A DNA stretch of 64,000 nucleotides, from positions 434,001 through 498,000 of the forward strand of contig NZ_CP056117.1 of the NCBI RefSeq assembly GCF_013375935.1, written 5' to 3'. Positions 34,378-45,173 of the stretch are shown here, piece by piece (the first letter of the stretch is position 1; each line of letters begins with the position of its first letter). The stretch comes from Enterobacter cloacae. Its GTDB lineage: Bacteria; Pseudomonadota; Gammaproteobacteria; Enterobacterales; Enterobacteriaceae. The position numbers were made by a program, and so were the translations under genes. The notes under the pieces are model-generated. The model had not been told where the DNA came from and made no database searches. It worked only from the letters and a program-made list of their open reading frames with translations.

Positions 34378-35988
34378 TTATGCCGGCTCGTAGGTGAAGT
34401 AGTCGAAGTCCGCGTGGCAGCCGTCGCCGCTGATGTCCTCGCAGTGCAGCCCCACAAACGCGCCGGTGAAGAAGCCGCGCCCGCCGATGTAGTCGTCCGA
34501 CAGCTTCCACGCCTCATACGTTACCGGCACGGTGTGCCACGTCTCGCCGTCGAACGAGTAGCTGTAGCGGTAGACCAGCGTATCCACGTCCACCCGCAGC
34601 CAGATGCTCTCCGCACTCTCCGGCACCGGAATCGGCTGCTCGTGCAGCGGCCACGACGGCACGTTGTGGTCGAGCTGAATCACCTTGATGGTTCTCCCCT
34701 GCCCCTCCTCGTAGTCCACAAAGCAGTAGCTCCAGTTTTTGCTGTTGTAGTAGCAGGTCAGCCCTGCGCTCTGCTGGAAGTGGACAGGCGAGAACTGCAT
34801 CCGCGTCTCTGCCCGGAAGGTGAAGTGCTGCCAGCGGCGCGCCACGGTCGACTGGGTAAAGGTCGAGTTGAGCGAGTCGTTGCCGTAGAGCCGTAAATAG
34901 CCCGGGCGCGCGGTGAGCGAGCCGAGGGTGTCGTCGAACGGGATGCGCAGGGTTTGCAGTTCCGGGTCAAGCGTGCTGCCGTCGAAGTCCTCCCGCCAGC
35001 TGCACTGAATGGATGCAGGCTGTTCCGCCACCTGCGGGCCTTTAACGGCCAGCTGCGCGTGCTTGCCGCCTTCCACGTACGGCCAGCCGTCGCGCCATTC
35101 AATGCGGGCGATGCCGGTCTCGCGCCCCAGCGGGCAGTAGCCGCGCCCGCCGGATGCCAGCAGCGGCACGCCGGGCAGGCGCAGCGGGCGGCTGGTGAGG
35201 TAGGCCATGTACCATTCCCCGGTGTGGGTCTGCAGCAGCGAGCCGTGGCCGCTCTTCTGCAGCGGGTTCTCCGGCAGGTGCCAGCTGGTCATCATCGTCA
35301 CGTCCGGGTGCAGCTCGTACGGCCCGTCGATGGTTTTTGAACGCAGCACCACGACGGCGTGCTCGTAGCTGGTGCCGCCCTCGGCGACCATCAGGTAGTA
35401 CCATCCCGCGTGGCGGTACAGGTGCGCGCCTTCGGTGTAGCAGAGCGGCGTGCCGGTAAACAGGGTTTTGCGCTCCGGCAAGAGGGTGCCGGTCTGCGGA
35501 TCGAATTCCTGCATTACAATGGTGTTGTGCGGGTTGCTGTGGTGGCGCGGCCCCCACGGGCGGTAGAGGTAATACTTGCGGCCATCGTCGTCGTGGAACA
35601 GGGACGGGTCAAACCCGCCGTTGCCCATCGGGATCGGCTCGCTCCATGGCCCCTCGATGGACGGCGCGGTGACGAGGAAGTTGCGGCCGTTTTTCCACGG
35701 CGAGTCGACAATCTTCACGTCGGTGTAGAGCAGCCAGAATTTGCCGTCGGCGTAGCTCAGGCACGGCGCCCAGATGCCGCCGGAGTCCGGGTTGCCCTTC
35801 ATGTCCAGCATCGACACGCGGTCCAGCGGGGTGCTGACCAGCGACCAGTTTTTCAGGTCGCGGGAGTGGTAGATGCGCACGCCGGGGAACCACTCGAAGG
35901 TCGAGGTGGCGATATAGTAGTCCTCGCCCTGGCGGCAGAGGGACGGGTCCGGGTTGAAGCCGGTGAGTATCGGGTTAGTGATTTCCAT
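34378..35988 (-). CDS. yagH: GH43 beta-xylosidase (YagH/XynB-like)
   Basis: 536 residues, the size of E. coli YagH. A five-blade GH43 catalytic domain (1-310) opens with NPILTGFNPDPS, whose Asp is the usual base. The general acid Glu probably lies in TEGAHLYR. A C-terminal beta-sandwich follows (320-536). No signal peptide, so it hydrolyses imported xylo-oligosides or alkyl-xylosides in the cytoplasm. It is 11 bp downstream of the transporter gene and last in the operon. Confidence 0.92.
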   Translation of the reverse strand: MEITNPILTGFNPDPSLCRQGEDYYIATSTFEWFPGVRIYHSRDLKNWSLVSTPLDRVSMLDMKGNPDSGGIWAPCLSYADGKFWLLYTDVKIVDSPWKNGRNFLVTAPSIEGPWSEPIPMGNGGFDPSLFHDDDGRKYYLYRPWGPRHHSNPHNTIVMQEFDPQTGTLLPERKTLFTGTPLCYTEGAHLYRHAGWYYLMVAEGGTSYEHAVVVLRSKTIDGPYELHPDVTMMTSWHLPENPLQKSGHGSLLQTHTGEWYMAYLTSRPLRLPGVPLLASGGRGYCPLGRETGIARIEWRDGWPYVEGGKHAQLAVKGPQVAEQPASIQCSWREDFDGSTLDPELQTLRIPFDDTLGSLTARPGYLRLYGNDSLNSTFTQSTVARRWQHFTFRAETRMQFSPVHFQQSAGLTCYYNSKNWSYCFVDYEEGQGRTIKVIQLDHNVPSWPLHEQPIPVPESAESIWLRVDVDTLVYRYSYSFDGETWHTVPVTYEAWKLSDDYIGGRGFFTGAFVGLHCEDISGDGCHADFDYFTYEPA

Positions 35989-35999
35989 ATTGCCTCCGG

Positions 36000-37382
36000 T
36001 TAATGGGATGCGGCTGTCGCAGCGTCGGGAACGGCCTCGCCCTGCGCCGCGCGGTGCCTGATCAGCTGCTGGCTGATGGCCTCCACGCGGGCATCGGTGA
36101 GCTTATAGAACGACAGCATGATGAACATGCCCGCGTAGAGCACCACCGGCACCACGCAGAACAGAATTTTGATGGTGGTGAGCACCTCGACCGGCTGCAC
36201 GCTGCTGCTGGCGGAATAGTTGACGTACGCGAGGATCCAGCCCACCACCGCCCCGCCAATCGCCAGGCCAATCTTCAGGCTGAACAGGTAGGTGGAGAAC
36301 ACCAGCCCGTCGAGGCGGCGCCCGCTGCGGCTTTCTTCGTAATCCACCACGTCAGAGGCCATCAGCCACTGCAGCGGCGTGGTGGTGTTAAAGACGAACA
36401 GGAACAGGATGTTGAGGGCAAAAATCAGCGCGATGTGCTCCGCCGGGGTGACGAAAATAAGCAGGCTGATCAGCGAGTAGGCGACGATGATCCACTTGAA
36501 GGCGGTGACGCGGTCGAAGCGGCCCAGCAGGCGGGAGGAGCAGAGCGAGCCGAACATCGTGGCAAGGCTGCCGTAGAGTAAAAACTGGGTCGCCATCTCC
36601 GGGTGATCCATCACGTATTTCACGAAGTAGAGCGTCGCCCCGCCGCGCACCACGTTGGAGCAGGTCGCCATCATCTTGAACGCGCACATGATCCGCCACT
36701 GGCCGTTGCCCAGCAGCAGCTTAAGGTCTTTCGCCACCGACGAGCCCGGCTGCACCTCAAAGGTGTAGCGCTCTTTGGTGGTGAAGAAGCAGACGTAGAG
36801 CAGCACCACGCCGCTCAGGCCCAGCACGCACATGGCGCCGAAATAGCCCACCTGCTCGTTCCCTTTACCGATGATGCTGACCAGCGGCAGCGCGATGCCG
36901 CTGATGGCGAGCGAGCCCGCCGCCGCCAGGAAGAAGCGCCAGGACTGCAGGGCGTGACGCTCTTTCGGGTCGGCGGTAATGACGCCCGGCATGGCGCAGT
37001 ACGGGACGTTAACGAAGGTGTAGACCAGGGTCAGGAGAATGTAGGTCACGCAGGCGTAGACGATTTTGCCCTGCGCGGAGAAGTCCGGCGTGTAGAAGGT
37101 CAGCACGCAGACGATGCCGAACGGGATGGCGCCCCACAGCAGGAACGGGCGGAACTGGCCGTGCCGCGTGCGGGTGCGGTCCACCAGCAGCCCCATCAGC
37201 GGGTCGGTGACGGCGTCGAGCACGCGGGAGACCAAAAACAGCGTGCCCATAATCCCCGCCGACAGGCCGAAGACGTCGGTGTAGAAGTAGGCCAGCAGGA
37301 ACATCGTGGCCTGCCAGACGAAGCCGCAGGCGGTGTCACCCAGCCCGTAGCCAATTTTGTCCTTCATGGTTAATTGCGTCAT
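36000..37382 (-). CDS. yagG: GPH-family sugar:cation symporter (YagG/XynT-like)
   Basis: 460 residues with about 12 membrane segments and the glycoside-pentoside-hexuronide signature LGDTACGFVWQATMFLLAYFYTD in the first helix and DPLMGLLVDRTRTRHGQFRPFLLWGAIPFG after helix 2. It probably imports xylosides. It sits between the dehydratase and the xylosidase on the same strand, with a 226-bp gap upstream that includes the yagF terminator, so it may have its own promoter. Confidence 0.92.
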   Translation of the reverse strand: MTQLTMKDKIGYGLGDTACGFVWQATMFLLAYFYTDVFGLSAGIMGTLFLVSRVLDAVTDPLMGLLVDRTRTRHGQFRPFLLWGAIPFGIVCVLTFYTPDFSAQGKIVYACVTYILLTLVYTFVNVPYCAMPGVITADPKERHALQSWRFFLAAAGSLAISGIALPLVSIIGKGNEQVGYFGAMCVLGLSGVVLLYVCFFTTKERYTFEVQPGSSVAKDLKLLLGNGQWRIMCAFKMMATCSNVVRGGATLYFVKYVMDHPEMATQFLLYGSLATMFGSLCSSRLLGRFDRVTAFKWIIVAYSLISLLIFVTPAEHIALIFALNILFLFVFNTTTPLQWLMASDVVDYEESRSGRRLDGLVFSTYLFSLKIGLAIGGAVVGWILAYVNYSASSSVQPVEVLTTIKILFCVVPVVLYAGMFIMLSFYKLTDARVEAISQQLIRHRAAQGEAVPDAATAASH

Positions 37383-37554
37383 CAGAATTACACCCTTATG
37401 TAGTGTGCTGAATTACAACATCGTGTAGGAGGAGTGTAATGAGCTGTTCAATTAACCAGCAATGGTCATATCTTATTTCTGAATTACGTTATTTTGCTTT
37501 TGTGACGCCAGCGATATATCTCAACTTATTGTTTATATTGAAAAATAACAGACA

Positions 37555-37592
37555 CAAAAAAGCCGCCCGCGGAATATTTTCCGCAGACGGGT
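37555..37592 (-). terminator. Rho-independent terminator after yagF
   Basis: Minus strand CCGTCTGCGGAA-AATA-TTCCGCGGGCGG followed by CTTTTTTG. A strong 12-bp stem ends or attenuates the yagEF transcript before yagG. Confidence 0.85.
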
Positions 37593-37608
37593 TTATCTCA
37601 AAAAATAA

Positions 37609-39576
37609 TTAAATGCCGAGCGCTTTTTTACCGGCGTTAATTACCTCAATGATTTTATCGGTGTCATAAATACAGCCTTTCCAGGTGCCGCCGCTCACCG
37701 ACTGCAGCGCCGCCCACAGCCGGGTATCGTCCGGCAAAAAGTCGTGGGCGTGCAGGTCCGGGTGCGTCTGCCTTACTGCCAGCTCGCGCGCCCCCTCTTC
37801 CGGCGTCAGCGGGTTTTCTGCGGTACCTATAAAGTTCACGCTGCCCGTTAACGTCAGGCGATCCACGGCAATCTCAATGATGTCGTTATCGCGCAGCTTG
37901 CCAATCGGCCCGCCCGCCAGCGCCTCCGGCGACACGTGGCCGAAGCAGGCGCCCGTCGACACGCCCGAGAAGCGCGCATCGGTGATTAACGACACCGTCT
38001 TGCCCCACGAGATATGCTTCAGCGCCGAGGTGAGCTGGTAGGTCTCTTCCATGCCGGTGCCGGACGGCCCGCCGCCGATCACCACCATGATATCGCCCTG
38101 CTTAATCTCTTCCCGCTTGATGGCCTTAATCGCCTGCGCTTCCGAGACAAACACCCGCACCCGGCCGGTGTGGCGGTAAACGCCATCTTCGCCCACCACC
38201 GACGGGTCGATGGCCGTGGCCTTGATCACCGACCCTTCCGGCGCGATGTTGCCCGTCGGGAAGCAGACCGTCGAGGTCAGCCCTCTCGCTTTTGCCTTCT
38301 CCGGCGGCAGGATCACGTCATCCGGATCCACGCCGTCCTGCTCGCGCAGGCACTGGCGGAAGCGCGCCCGGCGCTCGGACGCCTGCCACCAGTCGAGGTT
38401 CTCGCCCACCGTCTGGCCGGTGACGGTCATGGCGTCCAGGTGCAGCAGGCCGAGTTCGCGCAGGTGGAGCATTACCTCCGGCACGCCGCCCGCGAGGAAC
38501 GCGCGCACGGTCGGATGATAGTCCGGGCCGTTGGGCAGCACGCTGACCAGGCGCGGCACCCTGCGGTTGACGCGCGTCCAGTGCTCAACGTCCGGAATAG
38601 TGCAGCCCGCCGCGTGGGCGATGGCCGGGATGTGCAGCAGTAAATTGGTGGAGCCGCCGAACGCCGCGTGGATCACCATCGCGTTTTCGATGGCTTTGTC
38701 GGTGAGGATATCGCGCGTGGCGATGCCGCGGTTATCCAGCTCGCTCACCGCCCGCGCCGACTGGCGGGCGATCTCCAGCCACACCGCCTGCCCGGACGGC
38801 GCCAGCGCGGAGTGCGGCAGCGCCAGACCCAGCGCCTCCGCCACCACCTGCGAGGTGCCCGCCGTGCCGAGGAACTGGCAGCCGCCGCCCGGCGAGGCGC
38901 AGGCGCGACAGCCCAGCTCGGCGGCCTCCTGCAGGGAGAGTTCGTGGTTGGCGAAGCGCGCGCCGATGGTCTGCACCTTGCCCGCGTCTTCCCCCACGGT
39001 CGGCGGCAGCGTCGCCCCGCCCGGCACCAGAATGGTCGGCAGATCGTGCATCGCGGCCAGGGCAATCATGGTGGCGGGCAGTCCTTTATCGCAGGTCGCC
39101 ACGCCGATCACCGCCCGGCGCGTCGGCAGGGAGCGGATCAGGCGGCGAAACACGATCGCCGCGTCGTTGCGGTACGGCAGGGAATCAAACATGCCGTGCG
39201 TGCCCTGCGAGCGACCGTCGCACGGATCGCTGACAAAAGCCGCAAACGGGATCCCGCCGTTGCGGGTGATCTCCTTCGCCGCCGCCTGCATCTGCATGCC
39301 GATCTCCCAGTGCCCGGTGTGGTAGCCCAGCGCAACCGGGCGTCCGTCTCCGGCGCGGATGCCGCCCTGGGTGCCGATAATCAGCACCTCTTTGCCGGTC
39401 AGCTTGTTGGCATCCCAGCCCATCCCGGCGTTCTGCGTCATGCCGAACAGGTTGCCGCTGGGGGATTCCATCAGCATCTGCGGGGTCAGCGGCAGCGCGC
39501 CCTGCGGCCCCGCCGCGTGGGTGATCACCGCATAAAACGCATCGTCCTGTGGGGTGAAAATGTTCTCGATGGTCAT
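37609..39576 (-). CDS. yagF: D-xylonate dehydratase (YagF/YjhG, IlvD/Edd family)
   Basis: 655 residues, exactly as in E. coli YagF/YjhG. Fe-S cluster cysteines in [22 protein letters not shown] and [14 protein letters not shown], and the C-terminal block [22 protein letters not shown]. It removes water from D-xylonate to give 2-dehydro-3-deoxy-D-pentonate, the substrate of the next enzyme. It is 14 bp downstream of yagE in the same operon. Confidence 0.94.
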   Translation of the reverse strand: MTIENIFTPQDDAFYAVITHAAGPQGALPLTPQMLMESPSGNLFGMTQNAGMGWDANKLTGKEVLIIGTQGGIRAGDGRPVALGYHTGHWEIGMQMQAAAKEITRNGGIPFAAFVSDPCDGRSQGTHGMFDSLPYRNDAAIVFRRLIRSLPTRRAVIGVATCDKGLPATMIALAAMHDLPTILVPGGATLPPTVGEDAGKVQTIGARFANHELSLQEAAELGCRACASPGGGCQFLGTAGTSQVVAEALGLALPHSALAPSGQAVWLEIARQSARAVSELDNRGIATRDILTDKAIENAMVIHAAFGGSTNLLLHIPAIAHAAGCTIPDVEHWTRVNRRVPRLVSVLPNGPDYHPTVRAFLAGGVPEVMLHLRELGLLHLDAMTVTGQTVGENLDWWQASERRARFRQCLREQDGVDPDDVILPPEKAKARGLTSTVCFPTGNIAPEGSVIKATAIDPSVVGEDGVYRHTGRVRVFVSEAQAIKAIKREEIKQGDIMVVIGGGPSGTGMEETYQLTSALKHISWGKTVSLITDARFSGVSTGACFGHVSPEALAGGPIGKLRDNDIIEIAVDRLTLTGSVNFIGTAENPLTPEEGARELAVRQTHPDLHAHDFLPDDTRLWAALQSVSGGTWKGCIYDTDKIIEVINAGKKALGI

Positions 39577-39590
39577 GGTTATCGTCCGGC

Positions 39591-40499
39591 TCAGCAGAGT
39601 TTGAGCTGTTGCAGCAGGGTTTTCAGCTGCGCCTTACGCGGCTCGTCCAGCGCGGAGGCGGGCGGCAGCACGTGCGTGGAAATCGGGCGGCCGCAGAGCA
39701 CTATCGCCTCTTTAATGACGTTCACAAACGGCGTATCCAGCTGATACATCTGCGGTATTTGCAGTAAGGTCTGATGATACTCAGCCGCTTTCGCCACGTC
39801 TTTATCCCGCCAGGCTTTCAGAAGATTCACCGACACCTGCGGGGCAAAGTTGCCGCTCGCCGAAATCGCCCCGTCGCCGCCGAGCAGCAGGGTATTAAAC
39901 AGATGATCGTCGTAGCCGCACAGCACGGTGAAGTGCGGATGGGCGGCTTTGACGGTGTGGATCATGCTGCGCAGGTGGGCCACGGAGTCGATGGTGTCTT
40001 TAATGCCGACGATGTTACTGCGCGAGTCGGCCAGGGTTTTGACCAGCGACGGCGTCAGATCCTGCCCGGTCAGCGCCGGGAAGTTATAGAGCATCACCGG
40101 CAGCGTGACGCTGTCGGCAACCTGCTCGAAATAGCAGATCAGGTTCGCTTCCGATACCTTCCAGTAGTAGGGGTTAATCACCACGATGCCGTCCGCCCCC
40201 GCCTGCTGGGCGTGCTGGCTCAGCGCAATGGTTTCCCGGGCGTTGGTGCCGCCGGTGCCGATCAGCACCGGCACACGACGATCGACGTGTTCAATAGCAA
40301 AGCGGGCAATGGTTTTACGCTCTTCGGCGCTGAGCTGGGAGAACTCACCGCCGCTGCCCAGGAAGAACAGGCCGTCAACGCCTGCCGCGATCAGATCGTC
40401 GATCAGCGCGGCGGTGCCCGGCTTATCAAGCTGGCCATCGGCGGTAAAAATGGTGGAGACAGGGGGAATGATTCCCGTGAACAACGCGGACTGCGGCAT
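39591..40499 (-). CDS. yagE: 2-dehydro-3-deoxy-D-pentonate aldolase (YagE/YjhH, DHDPS family)
   Basis: 302 residues from the ATG at 40499 with AAGGAG upstream, the size of E. coli YagE. It is a class I TIM-barrel aldolase with the Schiff-base lysine in NIVGIKDT and the tyrosine in [10 protein letters not shown]. It cleaves the dehydratase product to pyruvate and glycolaldehyde. It is the first gene of the yagEFGH cluster, preceded by a palindromic operator. Confidence 0.93.
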   Translation of the reverse strand: MPQSALFTGIIPPVSTIFTADGQLDKPGTAALIDDLIAAGVDGLFFLGSGGEFSQLSAEERKTIARFAIEHVDRRVPVLIGTGGTNARETIALSQHAQQAGADGIVVINPYYWKVSEANLICYFEQVADSVTLPVMLYNFPALTGQDLTPSLVKTLADSRSNIVGIKDTIDSVAHLRSMIHTVKAAHPHFTVLCGYDDHLFNTLLLGGDGAISASGNFAPQVSVNLLKAWRDKDVAKAAEYHQTLLQIPQMYQLDTPFVNVIKEAIVLCGRPISTHVLPPASALDEPRKAQLKTLLQQLKLC

Positions 40500-40522
40500 G
40501 AGATCTCCTTGCTGAATCATTT

Positions 40523-40541
40523 TGTTCTACATTATAGAACA
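40523..40541. promoter_or_regulatory. Probable XynR operator upstream of yagE
   Basis: TGTTCTA-CATTA-TAGAACA, a perfect 7-bp inverted repeat with a 5-bp spacer, 24 bp before the yagE start. Size and symmetry fit an IclR-family site, and xynR belongs to the same cluster. Binding is inferred. Confidence 0.65.
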
Positions 40542-40653
40542 GCGTTCATTAATTTAACGATCATACTATGACGCAGAAAAAGCACAGGTAAATGAGAAGG
40601 GAAGAGGGAGTGCGGGAAGTTTAAGCTGGATCACATATTAGAGGGTGCGGTCT

Positions 40654-40735
40654 GGTGCCCTCACCCTGACCCTCTCCCACAGGGAGAGGGAACTTTTACA
40701 CCCTCTCCCCTTGGGAGAGGGCCGGGGTGAGGGGA
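40654..40735. repeat. REP-like palindromes (BIME) between yagE and tabA
   Basis: Two hairpins, CCCTCTCCCACAGGGAGAGGG and CCCTCTCCCCTTGGGAGAGGG, flanked by GTGCCCTCACCCTGA and CCGGGGTGAGGGG. Same type as the repeat hit by IS481 copy 1. Confidence 0.88.
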
Positions 40736-40737
40736 AA

Positions 40738-41319
<582 letters not shown>

Positions 41320-41679
41320 TTAATTACACGCCGGCAATTATGCAGCGGTTATGCATAACCTCATTCGGCGCGTTTTACGTGCCCGGCATAATCGGCTGAA
41401 ATACAAGGTTAATTCACAAAACCTGCTGCCGCATCACACTTTATCACTTCGATTATTTCCTTTATAACTCCATATTTATTTATTGATTTTTCTTAAGTCA
41501 AAAATAGTTAACCGGCATTTCTGCATAGCCATTCTTTCGACATGATTTTATCTTTTAAAATCAAACACATGACCAACCATTTCAAAGTATTTAATTCTAC
41601 AAAATAATAACAACCTCAAATAATGCCAGCAGATCCTGCTTAGCTATTCATCTGCCCGTAATATGAAATTAATCATTAT

Positions 41680-41693
41680 CTGATGCGAATCAT
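41680..41693. promoter_or_regulatory. FNR-like site upstream of arcA
   Basis: CTGAT-GCGA-ATCAT matches eight of ten informative bases of TTGAT-N4-ATCAA. It fits the anaerobic expression known for arginine deiminase operons. Confidence 0.5.
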
Positions 41694-41728
41694 GCAAATG
41701 AAAACAAACCTCTTAATATCCGATTTCG

Positions 41729-41744
41729 CGTGAGCAATATCACA
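41729..41744. promoter_or_regulatory. CRP site upstream of arcA
   Basis: CGTGA-GCAATA-TCACA, nine of ten consensus bases. The centre lies about 43 bp before the likely start of transcription from the -10 at 41768, a class II activation position. Confidence 0.65.
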
Positions 41745-41865
41745 TTACGGATTATTTAACTGCCTAGTATAAATCACGAAATCAATTGAGCTTAGCCGCC
41801 ATGCAATTAAATACATTACATGGCGCATGCCCTTTTTATTCTGAAAAACAGTTAAAGGAATAATT

Positions 41866-43086
41866 ATGGAAAAGCATTACGTCGGTTCTGAAATCGGTCA
41901 ATTGCGTAGCGTTATGCTGCACCGCCCAAATTTAAGTCTTAAACGTTTAACGCCGTCAAACTGTCAGGAGCTGCTATTTGACGACGTGCTCTCGGTTGAG
42001 CGGGCGGGTGAGGAGCATGACATTTTCGCAAACACGCTGCGCGAGCAGGGTGTGGAAGTCCTGCTGTTGACCGACCTTCTGACACAAACCCTTGATATTG
42101 AAGAGGCTAAGGCCTGGCTGCTGGAGACGCAAATCTCCGACTACCGTCTCGGGCCAACCTTTGCCGGCGACGTCCGCGGCTGGCTGGCGGATATGCCGCA
42201 CCGGGAACTGGCGCGCAGATTAAGCGGCGGATTAACCTACGGCGAAATTCCGGCAGCCATTAAAAATATGGTGGTGGATACCCACACGGCGAATGATTTT
42301 ATTATGAAGCCGCTGCCGAACCATTTATTTACCCGCGACACTTCTTGCTGGATTTATAACGGCGTCTCCATTAACCCGATGGCCAAACCGGCCCGCCAGC
42401 GCGAAACGAATAACCTGCGGGCAATATATCGCTGGCACCCGGCGTTTGCCGACGGCGATTTTATTAAGTATTTCGGCGACGAGAATATTAATTACGACCA
42501 CGCAACCTTAGAGGGCGGCGACGTATTAGTGATTGGCCGCGGCGCGGTATTAATTGGCATGTCTGAACGCACCACCCCGCAGGGCGTGGAGTTTCTCGCC
42601 AACAGCCTGTTTAAACATCGCCAGGCCGAGCGCGTGATTGCCGTTGAGCTACCGAAGCACCGTTCCTGCATGCACCTCGACACCGTCATGACCCACATCG
42701 ACGTGGATACCTTCTCCGTCTACCCGGAAGTGGTGCGCAAGGACGCCCAGTGCTGGACGCTCACCCCGGACGGACGCGGCGGCCTGCTCCGCACCCAGGA
42801 AACCGACCTGCTGCACGCCATCGAGAAGGCGCTCGGCATTAATCAGGTACGCCTGATCACCACCGGCGGCGACGCCTTTGAGGCCGAGCGCGAGCAGTGG
42901 AACGACGCCAACAACGTGCTCACTATCCGCCCGGGCGTGGTGATTGGCTACGAGCGCAACGTCTGGACCAACGAGAAGTACGACAAGGCGGGTATCACCG
43001 TGCTGCCCATCCCGGGCGACGAGCTGGGACGCGGGCGCGGCGGCGCGCGCTGCATGAGCTGCCCGCTGGAACGAGACGGAATTTAA
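41866..43086 (+). CDS. arcA: Arginine deiminase
   Basis: 406 residues starting [21 protein letters not shown]. It has the guanidino-group-modifying fold with [10 protein letters not shown], the histidine in [12 protein letters not shown], and the nucleophile cysteine near the end in [15 protein letters not shown]. It hydrolyses arginine to citrulline and ammonia. AAAGGA precedes the ATG. It is first of the operon arcA-arcC-arcB-arcD-like, with arcC 10 bp downstream. Confidence 0.97.
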   Translation: MEKHYVGSEIGQLRSVMLHRPNLSLKRLTPSNCQELLFDDVLSVERAGEEHDIFANTLREQGVEVLLLTDLLTQTLDIEEAKAWLLETQISDYRLGPTFAGDVRGWLADMPHRELARRLSGGLTYGEIPAAIKNMVVDTHTANDFIMKPLPNHLFTRDTSCWIYNGVSINPMAKPARQRETNNLRAIYRWHPAFADGDFIKYFGDENINYDHATLEGGDVLVIGRGAVLIGMSERTTPQGVEFLANSLFKHRQAERVIAVELPKHRSCMHLDTVMTHIDVDTFSVYPEVVRKDAQCWTLTPDGRGGLLRTQETDLLHAIEKALGINQVRLITTGGDAFEAEREQWNDANNVLTIRPGVVIGYERNVWTNEKYDKAGITVLPIPGDELGRGRGGARCMSCPLERDGI

Positions 43087-43096
43087 AGGAGCCATC

Positions 43097-44008
43097 ATGG
43101 AACGAAAACCCACTCTGGTTGTGGCCCTGGGCGGCAACGCGCTGCTCAGGCGCGGCGAACCGCTGGAAGCCGACATCCAGCGTCAGAACATCGAGCTGGC
43201 CGCCCGCACCATCGTCGGGCTGACTGAGCAGTGGCGCGTGGTGCTGGTGCACGGCAACGGGCCGCAGGTCGGGCTGCTGGCGCTGCAGAACAGCGCCTAC
43301 GACAGGGTCGCCCCCTACCCGCTGGACGTTCTCGGCGCGGAAAGCCAGGGAATGATCGGCTACATGCTCCAGCAGGCGCTGAAAAACAACCTGCCCCAGC
43401 GCGAGGTGAGCGTGCTGCTCACCCAGGTGGAGGTGGACGCCGCCGACCCGGCCTTCAGCAACCCGACCAAATACATCGGCCCGGTGTACAGCGAAGCGCA
43501 GGCGAAAGCGCTGGCCGCCGAGAAAGGCTGGGTGTTTAAGGCCGACGGCGGCTACTTCCGCCGCGTGGTGCCCTCTCCGCAGCCGAAGCGCATCGTTGAG
43601 CGCGACGCCATCGCGGCGCTGATCCAGCGCGACCACCTGGTGATCTGCAACGGCGGCGGCGGCGTGCCGGTGGTGGAAAACACCAACGGCTACCGCGGCA
43701 TTGAGGCGGTAATAGACAAAGACCTCTCCGCCGCCCTGCTGGCGCGCCAGATTGAGGCGGATGCCCTGCTGATTTTGACCGATGCCGACGCGGTGTATCT
43801 CGACTGGGGCAAACCAACCCAGCGCCCGCTGGCGCAGGTCACGCCGGAACTGCTCAGGGGCATGCAGTTCGACGCCGGCTCGATGGGGCCGAAGGTCGCC
43901 GCCTGCCGCGAGTTTGTTGAAGCCTGCAATGGGATAGCCGGGATCGGCGCGCTGGCCGACGGCGCGGAGATCCTCGCGGGCGAGAAAGGCACGTTGATTC
44001 GTAACTGA
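43097..44008 (+). CDS. arcC: Carbamate kinase
   Basis: 303 residues with the amino-acid-kinase opening LVVALGGNALLRRGEPLE, HGNGPQVGLLALQ, VICNGGGGVPV and ILTDADAVYLDWG. It makes ATP from carbamoyl phosphate and ADP, the energy-yielding step of the pathway. AAAGGAG precedes the ATG. It is separated from arcB by a REP-like hairpin. Confidence 0.96.
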   Translation: MERKPTLVVALGGNALLRRGEPLEADIQRQNIELAARTIVGLTEQWRVVLVHGNGPQVGLLALQNSAYDRVAPYPLDVLGAESQGMIGYMLQQALKNNLPQREVSVLLTQVEVDAADPAFSNPTKYIGPVYSEAQAKALAAEKGWVFKADGGYFRRVVPSPQPKRIVERDAIAALIQRDHLVICNGGGGVPVVENTNGYRGIEAVIDKDLSAALLARQIEADALLILTDADAVYLDWGKPTQRPLAQVTPELLRGMQFDAGSMGPKVAACREFVEACNGIAGIGALADGAEILAGEKGTLIRN

Positions 44009-44020
44009 ATAACTTCACAC

Positions 44021-44090
44021 CTCGCCCCTCACCCCTCACCCTAACCCTCTCCCCTTTGGGGAGAGGGCCGGGGTGAGGGGTGCGGGCACC
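44021..44090. repeat. REP-like palindrome between arcC and arcB
   Basis: CCCTCTCCCCTTTGGGGAGAGGG preceded by CCCTCACCCTAA and followed by CCGGGGTGAGGGG. Inside an operon such hairpins often stabilise the upstream message. Confidence 0.88.
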
Positions 44091-44121
44091 AGACAGCTGA
44101 CAATTTAAAAAGGATTCCCCC

Positions 44122-45126
44122 ATGACCATTAACCTGAAAAACCGCAATTTCCTCAAGCTGCTGGACTACACCCCGGCAGAGATCCAGTACCTGATCGACC
44201 TTGCCATCGAGCTGAAGGCGGCCAAAAAAGCCGGGCGCGAGAAGCAAACCCTGGTCGGGAAAAACATCGCCCTGATCTTTGAAAAAACCTCTACCCGCAC
44301 CCGCTGCGCCTTTGAAGTGGGCGCGTTTGACCAGGGCGCGCAGGTCACCTACCTCGGCCCAAGCGGATCGCAGATTGGCCATAAAGAGTCGATGAAAGAC
44401 ACCGCCCGCGTGCTGGGCAGGATGTACGACGGCATCGAATACCGCGGCTACGGGCAGGCCATCGTCGAGGAGCTGGGCGAGTACGCGGGCGTGCCGGTGT
44501 GGAACGGCCTGACCGACGAGTTCCACCCCACCCAAATACTCGCCGACCTGATGACCATGCTGGAGCACGCGCCGGGCAAAGCCCTGCCGGAGCTGAGCTT
44601 TGCCTATCTCGGCGACGCGCGGAACAACATGGGCAACTCGCTGATGGTCGGCGCGGCCAAGATGGGCATGGATATCCGCCTGGTGGCGCCGAAATCCTTC
44701 TGGCCGGAAGCCGGGCTGGTTGAGCAGTGCCGCGCCATCGCCAAAGAAACCGGCGCGCGCATCACCCTTACCGACGACGTGGAGGAAGGCGTTAAGGGGG
44801 CCGATTTCCTCTACACCGACGTGTGGGTCTCCATGGGCGAGCCGAAGGAGGCCTGGGCCGAACGCGTCAGCCTGATGAAGCCGTATCAAATCAACGCGCA
44901 CGTCATGAAGGCCACCGGCAACCCGAACGTCAAGTTCATGCACTGCCTGCCGGCGTTCCACAACGAGCACACCAAAGTGGGCCGCGAGATCGAGATGGCG
45001 TATGGCCTGAAGGGGCTGGAGGTGACGGAAGAGGTCTTCGAATCACCGAACTCCATCGTCTTCGACGAAGCGGAGAACCGCATGCACACCATTAAGGCGG
45101 TCATGGTGGCGACACTCGGCGACTAA
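44122..45126 (+). CDS. arcB: Ornithine carbamoyltransferase, catabolic
   Basis: 334 residues with [42 protein letters not shown] and [11 protein letters not shown]. In the deiminase pathway it phosphorolyses citrulline to ornithine and carbamoyl phosphate. It is closely related to argI at 31186 yet distinct. Its place between arcC and the antiporter gene assigns the catabolic role. AAAGGA precedes the ATG. Confidence 0.95.
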   Translation: MTINLKNRNFLKLLDYTPAEIQYLIDLAIELKAAKKAGREKQTLVGKNIALIFEKTSTRTRCAFEVGAFDQGAQVTYLGPSGSQIGHKESMKDTARVLGRMYDGIEYRGYGQAIVEELGEYAGVPVWNGLTDEFHPTQILADLMTMLEHAPGKALPELSFAYLGDARNNMGNSLMVGAAKMGMDIRLVAPKSFWPEAGLVEQCRAIAKETGARITLTDDVEEGVKGADFLYTDVWVSMGEPKEAWAERVSLMKPYQINAHVMKATGNPNVKFMHCLPAFHNEHTKVGREIEMAYGLKGLEVTEEVFESPNSIVFDEAENRMHTIKAVMVATLGD

Positions 45127-45173
45127 TCACCGCCCGGCGCGCCGCGGGGTGCGCCGGGTTTCAGGAGAACATC

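Noticed and set aside
38014-39744. Long plus-strand frames opposite yagF
   Set aside because: Arginine- and histidine-rich shadow translations of a GC-rich gene with no start signals.
44122-45126. Second ornithine carbamoyltransferase as an assembly duplicate of argI
   Set aside because: The protein differs throughout from argI and sits in a coherent arginine deiminase operon.
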